Assembly: GCF_036287215.1 (NCBI RefSeq) | Contig: NZ_CP142860.1 | Span: 1,054,001 to 1,118,000 of the forward strand | Direction: 5' to 3' | Origin: Caproiciproducens sp. CPB-2 | GTDB taxonomy: Bacteria > Bacillota > Clostridia > Oscillospirales > Acutalibacteraceae | Length of the DNA stretch: 64,000 bases | Part shown: in pieces, positions 35,401 through 45,458 of the stretch | Layout: every line of letters begins with the position of its first letter | Numbering within the stretch: the stretch's first letter is position 1 | Notes under the pieces: generated by a model | Seen by the model: only the letters and a program-made list of their open reading frames with translations | Databases searched by the model: none | What the model was told of the DNA's origin: nothing | Made by a program: the position numbers and the translations under genes

Positions 35401-37644
35401 ATGAAGAAACTGGCGAAATACTTAAAGCCTTATACACTCATGATTTTGATATCGATTGCCCTGCTGTTCGGGCAGGCGATGGCGGATTTGAATCTGCCCA
35501 ATTACATGTCCGAGATCGTCAATATCGGCATTCAGCAAAGCGGCATCGAAGACGCCGCTCCGGAAGCGATCAGCGCCAAAGGGCTTACATTCGTAACCGG
35601 ATTTATGACGGAGGAGCAGAAAAAGACCGTCGGGGACAGCTACACTCTGATTCCTTCCTCCGGTTCGGGTGACAGCCACGAAGATGCCGTCAGGCGGTAT
35701 CCGCTGCTGAAAACAGAGGATATCTATGTGCGCGGCAGTGTGGACAGTGCGACCCTTACGCAGCTGGACCGGGCGTTCGGGGAATCAGCCTGGACCTTGA
35801 TCAACACCATGAAGACCCTTGCGCAGCAGTCCGGCAAAAGCCTGACGGCCTCCGCGGGAGGAAAGACAGATGTTTCGGAAATGGACCTCAGTAAAGTTTA
35901 CGCACTGGGGCCGGTACTGGAAAAGCTGCCCGCCGGCGTGATTGAGAATGCGCGCGGCGAAGCGCTGAAAAATTCCGAATCCATGCTGCTGCAGAGCGGC
36001 ACGGCAATGTGCAGAAGCTTTTACCGGGAACTGGGGATGAATATCTCCGGCATCCAGACCGCTTATATCCTCAGAATGGGCCTTCTGATGCTTCTCATCG
36101 CGCTGGCGGGCGGCGCGGCGACCGTTATGGTCGGCTATTTCGCCGCAAAGCTCAGCGCCGGGGTGGCGCGCGACCTGCGCCGCGCGGTATTCAGAAAGGT
36201 AGAAAGCTTTTCCAACCGCGAGTTCGACGAATTTTCGACGGCCTCTCTGATTACGCGTACCACCAATGATGTCACGCAGGTGCAGATGCTGCTGATGATG
36301 GGTGTGCGCATGCTCTGCTACGCCCCCATTATGGGGGTCGGCGGGATTATTATGGCGGTGCACAAATCGGTGTCCATGAGCTGGATCATCGCACTGGCCT
36401 GCGTCGTGCTGGTCGGTATGATTGCGGTCGTGTTCAGCGTCGCCCTGCCCAAGTTCAAGATTGTGCAGCAGCTGGTCGACCGGCTCAATCTGGTTTCGCG
36501 TGAAAACCTGAACGGCCTGATGGTCATCCGCGCTTTTGGAACACAAAAATTTGAAGAGGAACGGTTTGATATCGCGAACCGCGACCTTACGAAGAATTCG
36601 CTGTTCGTCAACCGCATCATGGTGTTCATGATGCCGGTGATGATGCTGATCATGAACGCCTCCACGCTTTTGATTGTATGGGTGGGCGCGCATCAGATCG
36701 CGGCTTCCGCCATGCAGGTCGGCGACATGATGGCGTTCATGCAGTACGCGATGCAGATCATCATGAGCTTCCTGATGATTTCCATTATGTTCATTATGGT
36801 GCCCCGCGCGGCGGTGTCCGGCAACCGGATTGCCCAGGTGCTCGATGTGGAGCCTTCTATTGAGGACCCGGAGCATCCCGTATCCTTTGACGGGAATCAA
36901 ACCGGCTATATCGATTTCAAAGACGTCTCCTTCCGGTACAGCGGCGCAAGCGAGGATGTGCTCCAGCATATCACCTTTACCGCCAAACCGGGACAGACGA
37001 CCGCCTTTATCGGCTCGACGGGCTCGGGCAAAACGACTCTTGTGAACCTCATCCCCCGTTTTTACGACGTGACCGCCGGCGAAGTGCTGGTGAACGGCGT
37101 CAATGTAAAGAATGTCTCCCAGAAGGAGCTGAGGGATCAGATCGGCTATGTACCGCAGAAGGGAATCCTTCTGTCCGGCACCATCGATTCCAACCTGCGC
37201 TACGGCGACAAAGACGCGGCGGAGGAAGATGTCCGCACCGCGGCGGAAGTTGCCCAGGCAATGGAATTTATCTCCGAAAAACCGGAGGGGTTTCATTCGG
37301 AGATCGCGCAGGGCGGCGCAAACGTCTCCGGCGGACAGAAGCAGCGCCTTTCCATTGCGCGCGCACTGGTAAAAAAACCGCCTGTCTATATTTTTGACGA
37401 CAGCTTTTCCGCACTCGATTATAAAACCGACGCGGCTCTGCGCTCTGCGCTGAAAAGGCACACGGGCGAGAGCACCGTCCTGATTGTGGCGCAGCGTGTC
37501 AGCACGATTATGAGCGCCGAGCAGATCATTGTACTGGACGAAGGGAAAATCGTAGGAATCGGTACGCATAAGGAGCTTTTAAAGTCCTGTCCGACTTATT
37601 ATGAAATTGCGTCGTCACAGCTTTCAAAGGAGGAACTGGCATGA
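35401..37644 (+). CDS. ABC exporter half-transporter A with large extracellular insert
   Basis: 747-residue multidrug/peptide-type exporter subunit. Helix 1 (about 13-33) is followed by an unusually long hydrophilic stretch of about 180 residues before helix 2 near 222-247; standard members have only a short loop. The ATPase domain has Walker A GSTGSGKTT near 541, signature NVSGGQKQRLS near 643 and Walker B YIFDDSFSALD, where the catalytic Glu is replaced by Asp. This asymmetry is typical of heterodimeric exporters, and the next gene supplies the partner. Stop overlaps the partner start (ATGA). Confidence 0.94.
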   Translation: MKKLAKYLKPYTLMILISIALLFGQAMADLNLPNYMSEIVNIGIQQSGIEDAAPEAISAKGLTFVTGFMTEEQKKTVGDSYTLIPSSGSGDSHEDAVRRYPLLKTEDIYVRGSVDSATLTQLDRAFGESAWTLINTMKTLAQQSGKSLTASAGGKTDVSEMDLSKVYALGPVLEKLPAGVIENARGEALKNSESMLLQSGTAMCRSFYRELGMNISGIQTAYILRMGLLMLLIALAGGAATVMVGYFAAKLSAGVARDLRRAVFRKVESFSNREFDEFSTASLITRTTNDVTQVQMLLMMGVRMLCYAPIMGVGGIIMAVHKSVSMSWIIALACVVLVGMIAVVFSVALPKFKIVQQLVDRLNLVSRENLNGLMVIRAFGTQKFEEERFDIANRDLTKNSLFVNRIMVFMMPVMMLIMNASTLLIVWVGAHQIAASAMQVGDMMAFMQYAMQIIMSFLMISIMFIMVPRAAVSGNRIAQVLDVEPSIEDPEHPVSFDGNQTGYIDFKDVSFRYSGASEDVLQHITFTAKPGQTTAFIGSTGSGKTTLVNLIPRFYDVTAGEVLVNGVNVKNVSQKELRDQIGYVPQKGILLSGTIDSNLRYGDKDAAEEDVRTAAEVAQAMEFISEKPEGFHSEIAQGGANVSGGQKQRLSIARALVKKPPVYIFDDSFSALDYKTDAALRSALKRHTGESTVLIVAQRVSTIMSAEQIIVLDEGKIVGIGTHKELLKSCPTYYEIASSQLSKEELA

Positions 37645-39533
37645 GTAAAACAACCTCCCAGCCGCGTAAGGCGATTCCGGGCCGCGGTCCTCACGGAATG
37701 ATGATGCATGGGGAAAAAGCCAAAGACTTTAAGGGAACGTTCAAAAAACTGGTCCGCTACATGGGCAAATATAAATTTTCGCTGATTACCGTCCTCGTTT
37801 TCGCCGTGGCGTCCACCGTGTTTTCCATTGTGGGCCCGAAGATTCTGGGCAGCGCGACCAACGCGCTTTTTACCGGCATCATGAGCCAGATCACCGGTGC
37901 GGGGACCGGCATCGACTTCGGTTACATCGCGGGCATTATGCTGTGGCTGGTCGGCCTGTACCTGGTCAGCGCCCTGTTCTCCTATATCCAGAGTTACATT
38001 ATGACCGGCATATCCATGAAGGTAACCTATCAGCTTCGGCGTGAAATCGCCGCCAAAATCCAGAAGCTGCCGTTTCAGTATTACGACACGACCAGCAACG
38101 GCGAAGTGCTTTCGCACATCACGAACGACGTCGACGCCATCAGCCAGAGCCTGAACCAGAGCGTCACGCAGATTATCACCTCTGTCACCACCATCATCGG
38201 GATCCTGATGATGATGCTGTCCATCAGCTGGCGGATGACGCTGGTTGCGCTCTGCATTATTCCCGCTTCCATGACCTTCATTCTGACCATTATCAAAAAA
38301 TCACAGAAGCATTTTATGGTCCAGCAGACTTACCTTGGACATGTCAACGGCCATATTGAGGAAATGTACGCCAGTCATGTTGTGGTCAAAGCCTTTAACG
38401 GCGAGGCCGAGTCGACCAGAACCTTTGAGGATTACAACGATACGCTGTATTCCTCCGCGTGGAAAAGCCAGTTTATGTCCGGCATGATGATGCCCGTCAT
38501 GAGCTTCATCGGCAATCTGGGCTATGTTGCGGTCTGCATTTTAGGCGGATATCTTGCCGCTAACGGCAGGATTTCCGTCGGCGATATTCAGGCGTTCATT
38601 CAGTACGTCCGCCAGTTTACGCAGCCGATGACGCAGGTTGCCAATATTTCCAACGTCCTGCAGCAGACCGCGGCCGCGGCGGAGCGTGTGTTCACGTTTC
38701 TGGAGCAGCCGGAGGAGGTGCCGGAAAGCAGCTTCCCGATCAGCGTCAACACCGGCAACGGTCCGGATACGGAGCTGAACGTACACATTCAGGGAAGCGT
38801 TCAGTTCGCGCACGTCCACTTCGGGTATCATCCGGATAAGATCATCATCAACGATTTCTCGGCGGATATCCAGCCGGGGCGGAAGGTCGCCATAGTCGGC
38901 CCGACGGGCGCCGGAAAAACCACGATGGTCAAACTCCTGATGCGTTTCTACGACGTGAACGAGGGCGCGATTCTGGTTGACGGCTACGATATCCGCGATT
39001 TCAAACGCAACGACCTGCGCTCCCTGTTCGGCATGGTCCTGCAGGATACCTGGCTTTACAACGCCAGCATTGCGGACAATATCCGTTACGGCAGGCTGGA
39101 CGCCACGGACGAGGAAGTCATCGCCGCCGCAAAGGCCGCTCAGGTGGACCATTTTGTACGGACGCTGCCGGACGGCTACAACATGATTCTCAACGAAGAT
39201 ACCAGCAATGTGTCCCAGGGCCAGAAGCAGCTTCTGACCATCGCCCGCGTGATCCTCGCCGACCCCCAGATCCTGATTCTGGATGAGGCGACCAGCAGCG
39301 TGGACACCCGTACCGAGCTTCTGATCCAGAAAGCGATGGATCATCTGATGAAGGGCCGTACCAGCTTTGTCATCGCCCACCGCCTTTCCACCATCCGCGA
39401 CGCCGATACGATTCTGGTCATGAAGGACGGCGATATTGTGGAGCAGGGAAACCACGAGGAATTGCTCGGCAGAAACGGATTTTACGCAAACCTGTACAAC
39501 AGCCAGTTCGTCAGGCCGGAAGAGCTTGCGTAA
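37641..39533 (+). CDS. ABC exporter half-transporter B
   Basis: 630-residue partner of the preceding subunit. An N-terminal basic tail of about 45 residues precedes six membrane helices (about 48-340). ATPase domain: Walker A GPTGAGKTT near 421, signature NVSQGQKQLLT (degenerate second glycine), Walker B LILDEATSSVD with a normal catalytic Glu. Together with subunit A one ATP site is canonical and one degenerate, as in TM287/288 or BmrCD. Substrate not predictable. Confidence 0.94.
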   Translation: MSKTTSQPRKAIPGRGPHGMMMHGEKAKDFKGTFKKLVRYMGKYKFSLITVLVFAVASTVFSIVGPKILGSATNALFTGIMSQITGAGTGIDFGYIAGIMLWLVGLYLVSALFSYIQSYIMTGISMKVTYQLRREIAAKIQKLPFQYYDTTSNGEVLSHITNDVDAISQSLNQSVTQIITSVTTIIGILMMMLSISWRMTLVALCIIPASMTFILTIIKKSQKHFMVQQTYLGHVNGHIEEMYASHVVVKAFNGEAESTRTFEDYNDTLYSSAWKSQFMSGMMMPVMSFIGNLGYVAVCILGGYLAANGRISVGDIQAFIQYVRQFTQPMTQVANISNVLQQTAAAAERVFTFLEQPEEVPESSFPISVNTGNGPDTELNVHIQGSVQFAHVHFGYHPDKIIINDFSADIQPGRKVAIVGPTGAGKTTMVKLLMRFYDVNEGAILVDGYDIRDFKRNDLRSLFGMVLQDTWLYNASIADNIRYGRLDATDEEVIAAAKAAQVDHFVRTLPDGYNMILNEDTSNVSQGQKQLLTIARVILADPQILILDEATSSVDTRTELLIQKAMDHLMKGRTSFVIAHRLSTIRDADTILVMKDGDIVEQGNHEELLGRNGFYANLYNSQFVRPEELA

Positions 39534-39558
39534 TTTGTCACGGCCCGCCGGATTGCTG

Positions 39559-39602
39559 TTGATTTTTGGGAAAAGATATTGTATACTAAAATAGTAGACA
39601 AT
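39559..39602 (+). promoter_or_regulatory. gpmA promoter with overlapping palindromic operator
   Basis: TTGATT (39559-39564), 17 bases, TATACT (39582-39587). A 25-base palindrome at 39578-39602, left arm ATTGTATACTA and right arm TAGTAGACAAT (10 of 11), covers the -10. It matches the suf operator at 45459-45483 at 20 of 25 positions. Confidence 0.7.
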
Positions 39603-39658
39603 AAATATACCGTCCGCCAACGGTTCAGGGAATACCGGACGGCTAAGGAGGACATAAA

Positions 39659-40411
39659 ATGAAACTGGTTTTGGTCCGGCACGGGGAAAGCGAGTGGAAT
39701 CAGAAAAATCTTTTTACGGGCTGGGCGGATGTCGGCCTTTCGGAAAACGGCAGGCGCGAGGCGGCGGAAGCCGGCGTTCTGCTGAAACAGGAGGGCTATG
39801 ATTTTGACATATGCTATACTTCCTATTTAAAAAGGGCGATTCAGACTTTGAATCTGACGCTTGGGCAGCTTGACCGCGAATGGCTGCCGGTTGTAAAATC
39901 GTGGAAGCTCAACGAGCGGCATTACGGAGCGCTGCAGGGGCTGAACAAAGCGGAGACCGCCCAAAAGTACGGGGAGGACCAGGTGAAAATCTGGAGGCGT
40001 TCCTTCGACGTCCGGCCGCCGGCGCTCGCGGAGGACGATACGCGCAATCCGAAATTCGACCCGGCGTACAGAAACGAAATCAAACAGGAGCTTCCCCTCT
40101 GCGAAAGCCTGAAGGACACCATAGACAGGGTGCTTCCCTATTTTGAGGCTGCGGTCAAAAAGGATATGCGGGACGGTAAAAGGGTCCTGATCGCCGCGCA
40201 CGGCAACTCCATCCGCGCGCTGGTCAAGCATTTTGACGGGCTGACCAAAGAAGAAATCATGGAAGTGAACATCCCGACGGGTGTCCCGCTCGTCTATGAG
40301 TTCGACAATGGGTTCCATGTCCTGCGCAAATACTATCTGGGCGATCAGGCCCTGCTGAAAGCCAAAATGGAGCGCGTGGCGAATCAGGGGAAATCTTCCC
40401 CTGTCAAATAA
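39659..40411 (+). CDS. gpmA: 2,3-bisphosphoglycerate-dependent phosphoglycerate mutase
   Basis: Glycolytic interconversion of 3- and 2-phosphoglycerate in the cytoplasm. The 250-residue product has the catalytic histidine in [18 protein letters not shown] near residue 8, the ERHYGALQG motif near 87, and the second histidine in [16 protein letters not shown]. Length and motifs match GpmA of E. coli type. RBS AAGGAGGAC. Its promoter carries a palindrome shared with the suf operon. Confidence 0.97.
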   Translation: MKLVLVRHGESEWNQKNLFTGWADVGLSENGRREAAEAGVLLKQEGYDFDICYTSYLKRAIQTLNLTLGQLDREWLPVVKSWKLNERHYGALQGLNKAETAQKYGEDQVKIWRRSFDVRPPALAEDDTRNPKFDPAYRNEIKQELPLCESLKDTIDRVLPYFEAAVKKDMRDGKRVLIAAHGNSIRALVKHFDGLTKEEIMEVNIPTGVPLVYEFDNGFHVLRKYYLGDQALLKAKMERVANQGKSSPVK

Positions 40412-40437
40412 GTTCCAATCTTTTCCTGTAAAAAAAG

Positions 40438-40472
40438 ACGCCTGTCCGGTTTTGTGCCGGGCGGGCGTTTTT
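40438..40472. terminator. Terminator between gpmA and suf operon
   Basis: ACGCCTGTCCGG (40438-40449 approx.) pairs with CCGGGCGGGCGT with G-T wobbles, followed by TTTTT. Serves gpmA; the convergent suf transcript ends nearby. Confidence 0.8.
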
Positions 40473-40488
40473 CAGTCGTTCTATTCAT

Positions 40489-40932
40489 TTATGCCTGTTT
40501 TTCCTTGTCTTTTTCCACGGCGTTCTCCAGCGTGTGCCAGCCCAGGACCGCGCATTTTACTCTCGCGGGCATGTGGGAAATATCACGGAAGGCGATCGCC
40601 TCGTCCAGCGCTTCCAACTGCTTTTCATCCGTGATTTCATTTTTGATCATCCCCAGAAACGTTTTGGCAAGCTTTAACGCTTCGTCGGCGGGCTCGCCCT
40701 TGATCAGGTCGATCATGATGGAGGCGGACGCCTGTGAGATCGCGCAGCCGACCCCGGTGAACGCGGCGTCCTCAATGATATTGTCCCTGATTCGCAGCTC
40801 CAGTTCAATTTCGTCGCCGCAGCTGGGATTGACTCCTTTCAGCACCGTTGTGGGGTTTTCAATATGGTGCTTGTTGCGGCTGGAATTGTTGTGTTCCGTA
40901 AGAATCTGTGTATAAAGCTCTTTAAGCTCCAT
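40489..40932 (-). CDS. sufU: Fe-S cluster assembly protein SufU
   Basis: Zinc-containing sulphur acceptor from SufS. The 147-residue product has the three cysteines of the family at NPSCGD (about 38), GVGCAIS (about 63) and RVKCAVLGWHTLE (about 126), plus the aspartate ligand. Its start overlaps the sufS stop by 11 bases. Last gene of the suf operon. Confidence 0.95.
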   Translation of the reverse strand: MELKELYTQILTEHNNSSRNKHHIENPTTVLKGVNPSCGDEIELELRIRDNIIEDAAFTGVGCAISQASASIMIDLIKGEPADEALKLAKTFLGMIKNEITDEKQLEALDEAIAFRDISHMPARVKCAVLGWHTLENAVEKDKEKQA

Positions 40933-42149
40933 AACCGAGCCACCCCCTGACCTTTTTCAGGCTTTCGAGAAAAATGTCGATATCCTCTTTCGTATTGTAG
41001 AAGTACAGGCTCAGCCTGCACGCGGCGTTGATGCCCAGGTACCGCATCAGCGGCTGGGCGCAGTGGTGGCCCGCACGGATTGCCACGCCGTCCTCATTCA
41101 GGATCGTGGCCACGTCGTGCGGATGCACCCCGTCCACGTTGAAGGAGATGACGCCGCAGCGGTCCCGGGTGCCGGACTTGTCTCCGTACACCGTCACATG
41201 CGGGATGGCCGCAAGTCCCTGAAGAGCATACGCAAGCAGTTCGGCCTCCGTCTTTTGAATCGTATCGTAACCGACCTTTTGCAGATAGCGGATCGCTTCC
41301 GCAAGGCCGACGGCGCCGCCGACGTTCGGGGTTCCGGCCTCGAATTTCTGCGGAAGCTGGGCGAAGGTCGCGTCCTGCTCGTATACATATTCAATCATTT
41401 CACCGCCGGTGAGGAAGGGCGGCATCTTTTCCAGAAGGGCCTTTTTGCCGTACAGGACGCCGATTCCCATCGGCGCAAGCATTTTATGACCGGAAAACGC
41501 GGCGAAATCCACATCGAGCTCCCCGACGTTCAGGGGGAAAATGGGGAACGCTCTGCGCGCAGTCCAGAACGACGACGGCGCCGGCCCGGTGCGCCGCGTC
41601 GATGATTTTCGCGGCCGGATTCACCGTCCCCAGAACATTGGAAACATACGTCACCGCGACCACACGGGTGTTCGGGGTGATCTTTTTTTCAATCTCTTCA
41701 CCGGTCAGGCGCCCGGACGCGTCGGGATATAGGAAGTTCAATTTGACACCCTTCGCCTTGGCCACCATCTGCCACGGCACCAGATTGCTGTGATGCTCCA
41801 GAACGGAGAGGGTCACTTCGTCCCCTTCCTTCAGAAAGGGGAGGCCGTAGCTGTACGCCACAAGATTGAGGGACTCCGTGGCGTTGCGCGTGAAAATGAT
41901 TTCGCTGTCGTCCCCGGCCCCGATCCATTCGGCGACCGTATGGCGCGCGTTTTCATACGCCTGCGTCGCCTGGACGCTCAGGCTATACAGCCCGCGGTAC
42001 GGATTGGCGTTCTCGGAACGATAGTATTCCTCGACGGCTTTCAGAACGGAGAGAGGCTTTTGGGTGGTGGCGGCGTTATCCAGATAGACCAGGCGCCTGC
42101 CGTTTCCCTTTTTCTGCAGAATGGGAAAATCATTGAGATAAGGATTCAA
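40922..42149 (-). pseudogene. sufS: Cysteine desulfurase SufS, split by a +1 frameshift
   Basis: PLP enzyme that takes sulphur from cysteine for cluster assembly. The gene reads in two frames: 42149 down to about 41540 gives the N-terminal part with YLDNAATTQKP, EHHSNLVPW and VVLDCAQSVPHFP; from about 41540 to 40922 another frame gives VDFAAFSGHKMLAPMG with the PLP lysine, and AGHHCAQPLMRYLG with the catalytic cysteine. A run of five G at 41533-41537 (plus strand) is the break: with four, the reading restores HFPLNVGELDVDFAAF-like sequence. All other regions are intact and conserved, so a sequencing error in the homopolymer, a recent mutation, or slippage are all possible. Start is TTG 42149, overlapping sufD. 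Confidence 0.9.
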
Positions 42150-43227
42150 TTTTATTCAGCCTCTTTTCCACATAATCGGATACGGCGCGCCTGAGCGCAT
42201 CGTCCGGAATTTTTTCGGTTGCCGGACGGAACTGCGCTTCGATCACCAGCTTTTTGGCGACGAGTTCGTCCAGCCCGCGCGACATCAGGTAAAACAGCTT
42301 GTTTTCGTCGATCTTTCCGGTCGTCGCGGCATGCTGCCCCTCGACATTTTCTTCCCCGCATAAAATCAGCGGCGCGGTGCGGCTGCGCACCTTCGGGCTG
42401 AACAGCAGGCTGTATTCGCTTTCGTGGCCGACCGCCTGCTTTGCGCCTCTCAGAAAGTCGATGGTGCCGCGGAAAATCTTGCTGCTTTCGTCCAGCAGCG
42501 CGCCGGAGGCGCTGATTTCACTGTTCGTCTTCGGGCCCGCGTGTTCCGCGACGACGTTCATATCGAGGGAACGGCCCTGATCGCCGAAGTAAATCGTGTT
42601 GTAGTCCATCCGGCTGTTTTTTCCGAGCAGGCGGGCTTTGCAGCCCGCGTACGAGCTCTTGGCGCCGAACTCCACCTGTACGATGTCGACCGCGCCGTTT
42701 TCCTGTGTCACCGCGCCGATATTGTCGAAATTCACGCAGGTGTCGCCGAGCAGCTGAACCTGCACCAGATGGATGACGGCGTTTTTTCCCGCAAACAGGC
42801 GTGTCAGCCCGCTGTGGAAACCGGAAACGCCTTCTTTGGAGAGATAGCTCATGACCACCGTGACCTCGCTTCCCTCCTCCGCCACCAACGTATTCCTGTC
42901 TACAATGGCCGGATTGCTTTCATCCATATGGTAGGAAAGGAAAATCGGCTGCTCCGGCCGGGTCCCCGCGGGAACGACGGCGGTGATGCCGCAATTCCAA
43001 TGGCCCCGGACAAAATCTGCGGCATCCGCCCCCAATGCTGTTTCCAGCTCCGGGACGGGAAGCACGCCGCTGAAAAGTTTTACGCTGTCCGGGACCCGGA
43101 CAATCTTATTTTCTTTTTTGCAGGGCGCGATTTCCGGTATTTCCGCCGGAACGTCCGTGCCGTTTACGCCAAGCCAGCCCCAGGTGGGAACGGGCAGGCT
43201 GTTTATTTTCTGAAAAGTTGTATTCAT
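42130..43227 (-). CDS. sufD: Fe-S cluster assembly protein SufD
   Basis: Scaffold subunit that pairs with SufB and SufC. The 365-residue beta-helix protein has lower conservation at the N-terminus (PTWGWLGVNG, the PxPxWxW signature of SufD) and the conserved C-terminal block HAATTGKIDENKLFYLMSRG with the catalytically important histidine. Located between sufB (22-base gap) and sufS (20-base overlap). Confidence 0.95.
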   Translation of the reverse strand: MNTTFQKINSLPVPTWGWLGVNGTDVPAEIPEIAPCKKENKIVRVPDSVKLFSGVLPVPELETALGADAADFVRGHWNCGITAVVPAGTRPEQPIFLSYHMDESNPAIVDRNTLVAEEGSEVTVVMSYLSKEGVSGFHSGLTRLFAGKNAVIHLVQVQLLGDTCVNFDNIGAVTQENGAVDIVQVEFGAKSSYAGCKARLLGKNSRMDYNTIYFGDQGRSLDMNVVAEHAGPKTNSEISASGALLDESSKIFRGTIDFLRGAKQAVGHESEYSLLFSPKVRSRTAPLILCGEENVEGQHAATTGKIDENKLFYLMSRGLDELVAKKLVIEAQFRPATEKIPDDALRRAVSDYVEKRLNKIESLSQ

Positions 43228-43249
43228 GGATGCCTCCTTTGCACCGGCG

Positions 43250-44671
43250 TCAGCCGATGGACCCCTCCATTTCCAGTCTGATCAGGTTGTTCATTTCCAC
43301 CGCGTATTCCATCGGAAGCTCCTTTGCGATCGGTTCCGCAAAGCCGGTGACGATCATCGCCTTTGCGTCCTCTTCGGACAGCCCCCGGCTCATCAGGTAG
43401 AAGATCGCGTCGTCGCTGATGCGCCCGATCTTCGCCTCGTGCCCGATGTCGACATTGTCGTTCTGGATATCCGTCACCGGGATGGTGTCCGAGCGGGAGC
43501 GGTCGTCCAGCATCAGGGATTCGCACGAAACGGAGGATTTGCAGTCGTGCGCGTCCGGCAGAATTTTGACGGAGCTGCGGTAGGTGCAGTTCCCGCCGTC
43601 CTTGGAAATCGATTTGGTGCTGATATTGGAATAGGTGTAGGGCGCGGCGTGTACGACCTTCATGCCGGTGTCGAGCGACTGTCCCTTTCCGGCGAAGGTG
43701 ATGCCCGTGAATTCCATGCGGGCTTTTTCACCCTTCAGGATGCTCATCGGGTACAGATAGGATACATGGGAGCCGAACGAGCCGGAAACCCATTCCATGC
43801 TGGCGCCTTTTCCGACCAGCGCGCGCTTGGTGTTCAGATTGTACATGTTCTTCGACCAGTTTTCCACGGTCGAGTAACGCAGATGCGCGTTTTCGCCCAC
43901 GTACAACTCCACACAGCCCGCGTGCAGATTGGCCACGTTGTATTTGGGAGCCGAACAGCCTTCGATAAAATGGAGGCTTGCGCCCGCGCCCACGATAATC
44001 AGGGTATGCTCAAACTGCCCCGCGCCCGGCGCGTTCAGCCGGAAGTAGGACTGCAGCGGAATCTCCACATTGACTCCGGGCGGAACATATACGAACGACC
44101 CGCCGGACCAGACCGCCCCGTGCAGCGCCACAAATTTGTGGTCCTCGGGCGGAACCAGCTTCATAAAGTGCTTTTTCACCATCGGCCCGTACACCGGGTT
44201 GTGGATCGCGCTTTCCATATCGGTGTAAATCACGCCCTGGCGGCTGACTTCCTCGCGCAGGTTGTGATAAACCACCTCGGAATCGTACTGTGCGCCGACG
44301 CCGGAAAGATAATCCCGTTCCGCCTTCGGAATGCCGAGCCGTTCAAAGGTGTTTTTGATATCGTCGGGAACCTCCGTCCATTTGGCGCTCATCCCGGTAT
44401 CCGGGCGGATATAGGTGATGATCTGATCCATATCCAGTCCGTCCAGCGGCGGGCCCCAGGAGGGCATGGGGAGGCGGTTGTAGACCTGAAGGGATTTCAG
44501 CCGGAAAAGCCGCATCCACTCCGGGTCGTTTTTCTTGATTGCAATTTCGTTGACGATCTTTGCGGTCAGTCCCTTTTCGACCTGAAAAGAGGCGTTGACC
44601 TTGTCTTTCACGTCGTAAATACTGCGGTCGATATCTTCCACATAGGTCTTTCTGACACCTGTATCTCTCAA
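43250..44671 (-). CDS. sufB: Fe-S cluster assembly protein SufB
   Basis: Main scaffold of the SufBCD complex. The 473-residue product has DYLSGVGAQYDSE, VPPGVNVEIPLQ, the ENWSKNMYNLNTKRA segment and the conserved cysteine in SVSCESLMLDDRSRSDTIP, with HEAKIGRISDDAIFYLMSRG at the end. A TTG start at 44671 follows GGAGGAAACC. Second gene of the operon. Confidence 0.97.
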   Translation of the reverse strand: MRDTGVRKTYVEDIDRSIYDVKDKVNASFQVEKGLTAKIVNEIAIKKNDPEWMRLFRLKSLQVYNRLPMPSWGPPLDGLDMDQIITYIRPDTGMSAKWTEVPDDIKNTFERLGIPKAERDYLSGVGAQYDSEVVYHNLREEVSRQGVIYTDMESAIHNPVYGPMVKKHFMKLVPPEDHKFVALHGAVWSGGSFVYVPPGVNVEIPLQSYFRLNAPGAGQFEHTLIIVGAGASLHFIEGCSAPKYNVANLHAGCVELYVGENAHLRYSTVENWSKNMYNLNTKRALVGKGASMEWVSGSFGSHVSYLYPMSILKGEKARMEFTGITFAGKGQSLDTGMKVVHAAPYTYSNISTKSISKDGGNCTYRSSVKILPDAHDCKSSVSCESLMLDDRSRSDTIPVTDIQNDNVDIGHEAKIGRISDDAIFYLMSRGLSEEDAKAMIVTGFAEPIAKELPMEYAVEMNNLIRLEMEGSIG

Positions 44672-44688
44672 TTCGGTTTCCTCCTCCG

Positions 44689-45435
44689 TCAGCCCGCGGC
44701 GGCCGCGGCGAGCTGCTGAAAGCCGGCTTCGTTGATCTGGCCGATCAGCGAGCGGGGACCGGTTTTCACGATTTTTCCGTCCATCAGGACATGGACGTAA
44801 TCCACGTTCAGGTATTCGAGAATTTTGGTATTGTGCGTAATCACAAGCAGGGAATTGTCCCTGTTCTTGAATTTCTCCACACCCTGTGAAACAATTTTTA
44901 CCGCGTCCACGTCCAGCCCCGAATCCGTTTCGTCCAAAATGGCGAGCTTTGGGTTCAGCATCAGCATCTGCAGGATTTCGGACTTTTTCTTTTCGCCGCC
45001 GGAGAACCCCACGTTCAGGTAGCGCGAAGCGTATTCCCCGTCCATGCCGAGTTCCTCCATTTTTCCCTTCAGCTCCTTCTGATAGGAAAACAGCTTCACG
45101 GGTCTGCCGGTAATTGCCGTGCGTGAAGTCCTCATAAAGTTTTCCAGCGTGACCCCCGGAACCTCTTCCGGATTTTGGAACGATAAAAACAGCCCCGCCT
45201 TTGCGCGCTCATTCGTGGGTTCCCGGGTGATATCCTTGCCGTCGAACACGATCGAACCTTCGTCCACACGGTATTGGGGATGTCCCATAACCGTATTGAC
45301 CAGCGTGGATTTTCCCCCGCCGTTGGGTCCCATCAGCACATGGATTTCCCCTTTGCCTACGGACAGGTTGATCCCTTTTAATATCGCTTTGTCATCTGCG
45401 CTGACGCGCAGATTTTTTATTTCCAACAGTGACAC
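44689..45435 (-). CDS. sufC: Fe-S cluster assembly ATPase SufC
   Basis: ABC-type ATPase driving SufBD. The 248-residue product has Walker A GPNGGGKST near residue 36, the family-specific FLSFQNPEEVPGV, signature FSGGEKKKSEI, and Walker B LAILDETDSGLDVDA. GTG start at 45435 follows AGAGGTG. First gene of the suf operon, behind a palindromic operator. Confidence 0.97.
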   Translation of the reverse strand: MSLLEIKNLRVSADDKAILKGINLSVGKGEIHVLMGPNGGGKSTLVNTVMGHPQYRVDEGSIVFDGKDITREPTNERAKAGLFLSFQNPEEVPGVTLENFMRTSRTAITGRPVKLFSYQKELKGKMEELGMDGEYASRYLNVGFSGGEKKKSEILQMLMLNPKLAILDETDSGLDVDAVKIVSQGVEKFKNRDNSLLVITHNTKILEYLNVDYVHVLMDGKIVKTGPRSLIGQINEAGFQQLAAAAAG

Positions 45436-45458
45436 CGCATTACACCTCTTTTAAGCTT

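Noticed and set aside
41063..41605. 180-codon plus-strand frame across sufS
   Set aside because: Antisense to conserved desulfurase sequence in two frames; no start site.
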